NCBI GenBank assembly: GCA_964450645.1
Contig: CAYVEB010000033.1
Coordinates: forward strand, 1 to 18,040
Length of the DNA: 18,040 nucleotides
Reading direction: 5' to 3'
DNA from: JAKSPM01 sp964450645
GTDB lineage: Bacteria > Bacillota > Clostridia > Oscillospirales > Oscillospiraceae
The notes beneath the pieces are model-generated. The model was not told the DNA's origin, did no database searches, and saw only the letters and a list, made by a program, of their open reading frames with translations. The translations under genes and the position numbers were made by a program. This document shows, in pieces, positions 13,263-18,040 of this stretch; the stretch's first letter is position 1; each line of letters starts with the position of its first letter.

Positions 13263-14624
13263 TTATTTACCGACGCAAAAGCGTTCAAAAATTCGGTTGG
13301 TAATATCCTCCCGGACGGTTCGCCCGGTGATCTCCCCGAGCGCCTCCATCGCGCCCTCGACGTCCACCAGTACCGCGTCCGGCGTCATACCGGTCTGCAT
13401 CGACCGCAGCGCCGCGCGGACGGCCTCCGCCGCGCGCTCCACGGCGCCGGCCTGGCGCGTGTTTGTCAAAATGGAGCCGTCGCAGGGCTGATCTCCGGCA
13501 AAGCGCGTTTCGACGGCGGCTTGCAAGGCGTCAAGCCCGGCGCCGTCCTTGGCGCAGACGGACAAAACGGCGGCAAACGGCAGTTCCTCCGGCGCGACCA
13601 CCTGGGGCAGATCGGACTTGTTGATCAGCGCGATCACCTGTGGCGCCTGCTTGGCGGCTTCCATGGCCTGGCGGTCGGCTTCGGTCAAAGGCTCGGAGCC
13701 GTCGCAGACCCAAAGGGCCAGATCCGCCTCCCGCGCGGCCTGGCGGCTGCGCGCGACGCCCATGGACTCGATGGCGTCGCGGGTGGGCCGGATGCCGGCG
13801 GTATCAGTCAGGCGCAGGAGGACGCGGCCCAGACGGACGGACTGCTCCACCGTGTCGCGCGTGGTCCCGGCGACGTCGGTGACGATGACCCGTTCAAAGC
13901 CCGCCAGCGTGTTGAGCAGTGACGACTTGCCCACGTTCGGCCGCCCCACGATCACCGCCCTGACGCCGTGGCGCAGCACCTTCCCGCGCTCATAGCTCTC
14001 CCGCAGAGCGGCCAGCTGGCTGGCGATCTGTTCCAGCGTCCGGCGGAAGGCGGAGAGCTGAAAATCGGGGATGTCCTCGTCTGGGTAGTCCAAAACGGCG
14101 TGGAAATGGCTGCAAATATCCGCCATCTGGTCGTACAGCGGCTGAATGAGGCGGAACATGGCGCCGCCCACCTGTCCGGCGGCGTTGGCGGCGGCGTCGG
14201 CGGTCTCGGCGTCAATGAGGTCGACGACTGCCTCGGCCTGGGTCAGATCCATCTGGCCGTTTAAAAAGGCGCGCTTGGTGAATTCTCCGGGGCCTGCCTG
14301 GCGCGCGCCGGCGGCGAACAGGGCGTCAAGCCCCGCGGCCAGGACAGCCGGGGAGCCGTGGCACTGAATTTCCACCGTGTCCTCGCCGGTGTAGGAGTGG
14401 GGCGCGCGGGTATAGACGGCCAGAGCCTGGTCTATGACGCGGCCCTGCCGGTCATAGAGCGTTCCCAGGCAAAGCCGGCGGTTCGGCGCGTCCTCCAGGG
14501 GGCGGCCGGATTGCAGCCGGAACACCTGTCCGGCGGCCTTTGCGCATCCGTCCCCGGAGAGACGAAGAATCCCAATCGCGCAGCTCTGGCGCCCGGTGGC
14601 GACGGCCGCGATGATGTCCGGCAT
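13263..14624 (-). CDS. mnmE: tRNA-modification GTPase MnmE
   Basis: The 453-aa protein has the full MnmE layout. The N-terminal folate-binding domain starts PDIIAAVATG and includes ILRLSG and GPGEFTKRAFLNGQMDL. A helical domain is interrupted by the G domain, with P-loop GRPNVGKS (227-234), GTTRD, DTAG (274-277) and NKSD (335-338). The C-terminus ends RFCVGK with the functional cysteine C450. With MnmG it installs the carboxymethylaminomethyl group at C5 of the wobble uridine in tRNAs. The start at 14624 is supported by AGAGGG 8 bases upstream; the seven-codon longer version has no ribosome site. In many Firmicutes mnmE is followed by mnmG, rsmG and noc near the origin. Here it is followed by a desulfurase instead, so that gene order is not conserved. 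Confidence 0.96.
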   Translation of the reverse strand: MPDIIAAVATGRQSCAIGILRLSGDGCAKAAGQVFRLQSGRPLEDAPNRRLCLGTLYDRQGRVIDQALAVYTRAPHSYTGEDTVEIQCHGSPAVLAAGLDALFAAGARQAGPGEFTKRAFLNGQMDLTQAEAVVDLIDAETADAAANAAGQVGGAMFRLIQPLYDQMADICSHFHAVLDYPDEDIPDFQLSAFRRTLEQIASQLAALRESYERGKVLRHGVRAVIVGRPNVGKSSLLNTLAGFERVIVTDVAGTTRDTVEQSVRLGRVLLRLTDTAGIRPTRDAIESMGVARSRQAAREADLALWVCDGSEPLTEADRQAMEAAKQAPQVIALINKSDLPQVVAPEELPFAAVLSVCAKDGAGLDALQAAVETRFAGDQPCDGSILTNTRQAGAVERAAEAVRAALRSMQTGMTPDAVLVDVEGAMEALGEITGRTVREDITNRIFERFCVGK

Positions 14625-14659
14625 GAAGAATCCCTCTTTTCCCATTCGATGTATCTATG

Positions 14660-14688
14660 ATTATAACGCACAATCTTACTTTTCACAA
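14660..14688 (-). promoter_or_regulatory. Promoter of the mnmE operon
   Basis: On the minus strand, TTGTGA (14688-14683) and a perfect TATAAT (14665-14660) are separated by 17 bp, about 35 bases before the mnmE start codon. The -35 overlaps a small TTACTT/AAGTAA inverted repeat. Confidence 0.6.
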
Positions 14689-14695
14689 GTAAAAA

Positions 14696-14726
14696 TGTAT
14701 AATTTCCCCAGTTCCGGTAAATATAA
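14696..14726 (+). promoter_or_regulatory. Possible forespore sigma-G/F-type promoter of the ger operon
   Basis: TGTATA (14696-14701) fits the sigma-G -35 consensus (TGHATA). After an 18-base gap, AATATAA (14720-14726) partly fits the -10 consensus (CATWHTA). This suits a germination receptor operon made in the forespore. The -10 match is imperfect, so the call is tentative. Confidence 0.3.
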
Positions 14727-14743
14727 ACCTTGAGGTGAACGCC

Positions 14744-16186
14744 ATGAACAAAGTCCAATACACCGGCCCGCTGACCCACGAGCGGATCACGGCCATCTTT
14801 GACGGCGCGGGCGATTTTATCGCGCGGCAGCTGACGGTATCCGGCTATACATTATATATATATGCCATCGACGGCCTGACCTCCGGCGGGGACATCTCGG
14901 ATTACGTCATCAAGCCGCTGTATGAGCGTCTGCATGGCCAGTCGATGCAGGAGCTCTATGAAAAGGCGCTCTACGAGGTGGTCTACAACTCGGTGGCCGA
15001 CCCTTGCAAGGATGTGGACACGGTGGCGAAGAAGCTGGTCAACGGCTTTTGCGTGGTGCTGTTCCCGGACGTGGGGGCGATCGCCTTTGAGGACAAGACC
15101 TCCGAAAAGCGCAGTCCTTCGCCGCCGGAGGTGGAAAACACGGTCAAGGGCGCCAAGGACGCCTTTACGGAGACGGTGCGCACCAACACCAGCCTGATCC
15201 GCCGCCATCTGCGCACGCCCGCCTTGCGGCTGGACGAGAGGGTGGTGGGGCGGCGCAGCCTGACCAACGTGTCGGTGGTCTATATCGACGGGCTGACAAA
15301 CCCGGAATACGTTGCCGCCATGAACAAGCGCCTGGATGAGATCGACATTGACGGTCTGATCTCTCCGGCGGCGGTGGAGGAGTACGTCACCGGCAGCCGC
15401 CAGACGGCCTTTCCGCTGCTGCAATACACCGAGCGGACGGACAAGTTCTGCGAAAGTCTGTTGGCCGGCCGGGTGGGGTTGCTGGTAGACGGTCTGCCGC
15501 TGGGCTATCTCGCGCCGGTGGATATGCGCTACCTGATGGCCTCACCGGAGGACCGGGGAACGGATTATCTGTCGGCCTCCTGCATCCGGGTGATCCGCTA
15601 CGTGGCGCTGCTGGTGGCGCTGCTGCTGCCGGGGCTGTATATTGCCATGGCGGCGTTCCATCAGGAGATGCTTCCCACCATGCTGCTGCGCTCCATGATC
15701 GAGAGCAAGGAGATGGTGCCCTTTCCGACGGTGCTGGAGGTGCTGGGGCTGCTGATTGCCTTTGAGCTGCTGCAGGAGGCGGGCATATCCCTGCCGCAGT
15801 CCATCGGGCAGTCCATTTCCATCATCGGCGGCCTGGTGGTCGGCACGGCGGCGGTGGAGGCGAAACTGATTTCCCCGGCGGCGCTGATTGTGGTGTCGGT
15901 GGCCGGGGTGTGCGGGTTCGCGCTGCCGGGCAAGGAGTTTTCCGATGCCGTCCGGGTCTGGCGGTTTGCCATCGCCGTCTGCGCGGGACTGGCGGGCCTG
16001 TTCGGCATGAGCATCGCGTTTTTGCTCCTGCTGATCCATCTGTCGGAGCTGACCTCCCTGGGACAGCCGTATTTGGCGCCGTTTTCCGGTCTGCACGGGG
16101 GGAGCGACGTGGTACGGCCGCGCCTGGTCACGCAAAAGTACCGAAATCCCGCGCTGAAGCCCCAAAATTTGCGCAACCAGAGGTGA
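14744..16186 (+). CDS. Spore germination protein, GerA-type A subunit
   Basis: This 480-aa protein matches the GerAA/SpoVAF family, the A subunit of spore inner-membrane germinant receptors. The N-terminal half is soluble (to about residue 280) with the family segments FIARQLTVSGYTLYIYAIDGL, ALYEVVYNSV, NTSLIRRHLRTPALRLDERV and VGRRSLTNVSVVYIDGLTNP near the middle. The C-terminal half has several membrane segments, starting at VIRYVALLVALLLPGLYIAM, with the conserved region PFPTVLEVLGLLIAFELLQE and AGISLPQSIGQSISIIGGLV. The start at 14744 lies 6 bases after TTGAGGTGA; a GTG three codons upstream is inside that site. Two shorter ger genes follow with almost no gap, so the operon encodes a complete but reduced receptor. 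The germinant cannot be read from sequence. Confidence 0.92.
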   Translation: MNKVQYTGPLTHERITAIFDGAGDFIARQLTVSGYTLYIYAIDGLTSGGDISDYVIKPLYERLHGQSMQELYEKALYEVVYNSVADPCKDVDTVAKKLVNGFCVVLFPDVGAIAFEDKTSEKRSPSPPEVENTVKGAKDAFTETVRTNTSLIRRHLRTPALRLDERVVGRRSLTNVSVVYIDGLTNPEYVAAMNKRLDEIDIDGLISPAAVEEYVTGSRQTAFPLLQYTERTDKFCESLLAGRVGLLVDGLPLGYLAPVDMRYLMASPEDRGTDYLSASCIRVIRYVALLVALLLPGLYIAMAAFHQEMLPTMLLRSMIESKEMVPFPTVLEVLGLLIAFELLQEAGISLPQSIGQSISIIGGLVVGTAAVEAKLISPAALIVVSVAGVCGFALPGKEFSDAVRVWRFAIAVCAGLAGLFGMSIAFLLLLIHLSELTSLGQPYLAPFSGLHGGSDVVRPRLVTQKYRNPALKPQNLRNQR

Positions 16187-16190
16187 AACA

Positions 16191-16682
16191 ATGAAAGGAA
16201 TTGTATGGATCATAGTCGCCTTTGCGATTCTGGCGGCGTGCGGCTGGCTGCCCTTTGAGAGCCACGACGTGGCGGAGCTGTCGCCGGTGGAGACGCTGGC
16301 GGCGGATTTTGACGGCGGCACCGTGACGCTGACCGGCGACGGCGGCCAGCAGGGCAGCGGTGCCACCTGGGACGAGGCGGTTGCGGATTTTAAGAATTCC
16401 GCCGACGGTGTGGTCTTTTTGCAGACCGCGCAAAAAATTCTCCTGACCGGCGACTGGACACAGGGCCTGCGCGATGTGGCCGATTCCGTGGACCTGCGCC
16501 CCGCGGCGGAGCTGTTCCAGGTCAACGTGGCCGAGGATGTAAAGGCGATCGGTGAGTATTTGCAGACGCGGACGTCCCCCGTGACGCTGGCGCAGCTGCG
16601 CGCCGCGCTGCTGTCCGGCGAGGGGGTTTCCATTCCCAAGCTCCGGGTCGAAGGGGAGAAGGTGCGGCTGGAAGATGAATAA
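16191..16682 (+). CDS. Shortened GerC-like germination lipoprotein
   Basis: The 163-aa protein begins with a lipoprotein signal (VWIIVAFAILAAC, lipobox cysteine C17), as in GerC subunits, which are lipid-anchored to the outer face of the spore inner membrane. The body has elements of the GerC N-terminal domain: a beta-strand pair (GGTVTLTGDGGQQG), GATWDEAVADFKNSADGVVF, then QTAQKILLTGDWTQGLRDVA and the line LRPAAELFQV, which corresponds to the helper helix and strand after H-x-K-x-x-xG. Typical GerC is about 370 aa with three domains; here only the first is present, ending in an acidic tail. The start follows AGAGGTGA that overlaps the gerA stop. Its end overlaps the next gene by 8 bases. It is either a naturally minimal GerC or a truncated one. 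Confidence 0.72.
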   Translation: MKGIVWIIVAFAILAACGWLPFESHDVAELSPVETLAADFDGGTVTLTGDGGQQGSGATWDEAVADFKNSADGVVFLQTAQKILLTGDWTQGLRDVADSVDLRPAAELFQVNVAEDVKAIGEYLQTRTSPVTLAQLRAALLSGEGVSIPKLRVEGEKVRLEDE

Positions 16683-17589
16683 AGCAGGCCCGCGCCAATT
16701 GGGCGCATTGATCTTCTGCGCGCTGAGCATCCCGGCAATTTTGCGATTTCCCTCGCTCCACCCGGCGGTGGTCACTGTGGCCGTCGCCGTGGCGTTCTGG
16801 CTCTGGCAGGTGCCAGGGCGGAGGAACGCTGCGTTGAGCTGGGGAGCGGCGCTGGTGGCGGTGCTTTGTCTGGGGCTGGTGGTGCGCTGGGCGCAGCAGA
16901 GCTATCCCAGCGCCCAAAAGCCCTGGGCGCTGGGGGTAATTTTGCTGGCGGTGGCGACCTACGCTGCCCGCGAGGGCGTCCGGCCGCTGCTGCGCGCCGG
17001 CGCGATTTGCTTTTTCTTTCTGGTAGGCATCTACGCGGTGATTCTGGTCTTCGGATTGGGGAATATATCGCAAATACGTCCGGCCGTGTGGAAGGGCGTG
17101 GACGTAAAGGATTTGAACCTGGTCTGGCTGCTTTTGCCGCTGGCTGTCCACTGGATGGACACCGAGCGTCCCTCCCGCGGCTGGCGCTGGGCTTGGGCGG
17201 CGATCTGCCTGCTGCCGTGCTTGGTGTGCTGGCTGTGCCTGTCGCCGGAGGTGGCCGAGCGGGAGACGTTCGCCTTTTATACCCTGACCAAGTCCATTTC
17301 TGTCCTGGGCGTGATGGAGCGGTTCGAGGTCGTCCTTTCTGCTGCCATGACCGCTGGGATCTTCTGCCTGATGGGGGTCTTTGGCCACATCTGTGGGAAG
17401 GTCCTGGAGCGGGTGATTCCGGGTAAGAACGCCTACCTGGCGGTATTCGCGCTGGGCGTAATGGCCTCGTGCCTGGCAGAGGACTGGCTGATGGTGCTGA
17501 TCGCCATATTGGCGCCCATTTTCTGGCTCCTCGGGCCGCTGGCTGCGTATTTTGTAAAAACGCAAAAAAAGACTGAAAAAAGTGCTTGA
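16675..17589 (+). CDS. GerB-like spore germination permease (APC-type membrane protein)
   Basis: This 304-aa protein is highly hydrophobic with about 8-9 predicted membrane segments, beginning ISPRQ-like (AGPRQLGALIFCALSIPAIL) as GerAB proteins do. Near the C-terminus FYTLTKSISVLGVMERFE corresponds to the GerAB line in which a serine-rich loop precedes a conserved glutamate and the last helices. GerAB subunits belong to the APC amino-acid transporter superfamily, bind the germinant and usually have about 360 residues and 10 helices, so this one is short. It overlaps the GerC-like gene (ATGAATAA), implying coupled translation. The order A-C-B differs from the A-B-C order of Bacillus subtilis gerA. 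Its stop codon lies inside the -35 box of the first rRNA promoter. Confidence 0.8.
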   Translation: MNKAGPRQLGALIFCALSIPAILRFPSLHPAVVTVAVAVAFWLWQVPGRRNAALSWGAALVAVLCLGLVVRWAQQSYPSAQKPWALGVILLAVATYAAREGVRPLLRAGAICFFFLVGIYAVILVFGLGNISQIRPAVWKGVDVKDLNLVWLLLPLAVHWMDTERPSRGWRWAWAAICLLPCLVCWLCLSPEVAERETFAFYTLTKSISVLGVMERFEVVLSAAMTAGIFCLMGVFGHICGKVLERVIPGKNAYLAVFALGVMASCLAEDWLMVLIAILAPIFWLLGPLAAYFVKTQKKTEKSA

Positions 17590-17614
17590 CAAATTAAGTG
17601 CGCTTTGGTATGAT
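17586..17614 (+). promoter_or_regulatory. rRNA promoter P1
   Basis: A perfect TTGACA (17586-17591) is followed 17 bp later by TATGAT (17609-17614). The -35 hexamer contains the TGA stop codon of the GerB-like gene (17587-17589). About 370 bases separate it from the 16S 5' end. Confidence 0.85.
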
Positions 17615-17676
17615 ACTCAGGCACGCAGTGATAACCTGTCACATTGCAGAAGACTCAAAAAAAGTTTAAAAAATGC

Positions 17677-17705
17677 TTGACAAGTTGCGAAACGTGCGCT
17701 ATAAT
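17677..17705 (+). promoter_or_regulatory. rRNA promoter P2
   Basis: TTGACA (17677-17682) and a perfect TATAAT (17700-17705) are separated by 17 bp. It shares TGCTTGACAA and the heptamer GTGCGCT with P1, though GTGCGCT sits at a different distance from the -35. Tandem strong promoters are typical of rrn operons. Confidence 0.88.
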
Positions 17706-17986
17706 GTAGAAGTTCGCTGCCGCTGAGGCCAGATGACCGATGAAGCCGGCGGATTTTCAACACCCCTCAAGCTGGACCAAAAGTGCCTTGCTTTGCACGG
17801 GTATGTACCTTGTAAATTAGATAATGGAAACATGAACAAACACCTTGGACGATTTAGAGAAAGTTGTTTTTGTGAAGGAATCGGTAAAGATTCGCAAAGA
17901 AGAATAGCCAACGAAAGATTCTTGAGAAGAAGCTAGAAGCGAAGACTCAGTAGGAGATTTTAGCAACGGGAGTTGTTAAGATACGA
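17706..17986 (+). other. rRNA operon leader
   Basis: This 280-base transcribed leader between P2 and 16S has no convincing gene. It contains TGTACCTTGTAAATTAGATA (17804-17823), which resembles the TGTACCTTGAAAA box-type element common in Firmicute rRNA leaders and spacers and is probably involved in antitermination or processing. A short stem (GTGC/GCAC, about 17783-17798) precedes it. The bases just before 16S would pair with the 3' flank for RNase III processing, but that flank is outside the window. Confidence 0.7.
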
Positions 17987-18040
17987 TTTATTGAGAGTTT
18001 GATCCTGGCTCAGGACGAACGCTGGCGGCGTGCCTAACAC
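17987..18040 (+). rRNA. rrs: 16S ribosomal RNA, 5' end (partial)
   Basis: The universal 16S start is present: GAGTTTGATCCTGGCTCAG followed by GACGAACGCTGGCGGCGTGC and CTAACAC, the usual bacterial 5' region. Only about the first 54 bases lie in the window. The mature 5' end is placed by alignment to the Escherichia coli numbering and may be off by a few bases. Confidence 0.97.

Noticed and set aside
17733..17936. 67-aa plus-strand frame in the rRNA leader
   Set aside because: No ribosome site, and it lies between strong rRNA promoters and 16S, where the sequence is an untranslated leader.

Overview
The window looks like chromosomal DNA from a GC-rich, endospore-forming, anaerobic Firmicute, most likely of the Oscillospiraceae/Clostridia. 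This rests on a GerA-type germinant receptor operon, strong AGGAGG-type ribosome binding sites, SLH surface anchoring, 4Fe-4S ferredoxin-type proteins, a DacF-type carboxypeptidase and a 16S rRNA start carrying the bacterial GAGTTTGATCCTGGCTCAG motif. No integrase, transposase or CRISPR array is visible. Genus assignment is inference.

Layout. (1) 1-2206, minus strand: an unbroken frame encoding a fusion of glycine cleavage T-protein (GcvT) to serine hydroxymethyltransferase (GlyA), running off the left edge, with its own consensus promoter. (2) 2317-2940: an XRE regulator and a 64-aa protein transcribed divergently across a dense set of dyads. (3) 3001-3917: a small ParB/Noc-HTH-like frame, then about 550 bp without a convincing gene but holding a consensus promoter followed by a hairpin-rich element. 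(4) 3918-6139: a FemAB-type peptidoglycan aminoacyltransferase and a non-canonical alanine racemase homologue, apparently one operon. (5) 6207-6661, minus: a 38-aa protein overlapping an ArsC/Spx-like protein that has serine in place of the usual cysteine, preceded by a perfect 10-bp dyad. (6) 6768-8216, minus: a secreted GH24 lysozyme with an InlB-type repeat and three SLH domains. (7) 8428-9363: a PfkB-family kinase resembling pseudouridine kinase. (8) 9490-9661, minus: a frameshifted remnant of a nitrilase-family gene. (9) 9861-11003: a D,D-carboxypeptidase. (10) 11170-14624, minus: mnmE, a cysteine desulfurase, a 4Fe-4S protein and a small zinc-ribbon protein, closely packed. (11) 14744-17589: a three-gene ger operon in the order A-C-B with a much shortened C subunit. 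(12) 17586-18040: two consensus promoters, a leader and the first bases of 16S rRNA. The first rRNA promoter begins inside the stop codon of the last ger gene.

Themes. Cell-wall functions recur: cross-bridge aminoacyltransferase, racemase, SLH lysozyme and D,D-carboxypeptidase. So do one-carbon metabolism, translation (MnmE tRNA modification with a likely sulfur donor, rRNA) and spore germination. The most notable observations are the GcvT-GlyA fusion, the racemase and ArsC-like proteins lacking textbook catalytic residues, the reduced and reordered germinant receptor, and the uncharacterised hairpin element at 3500-3690.
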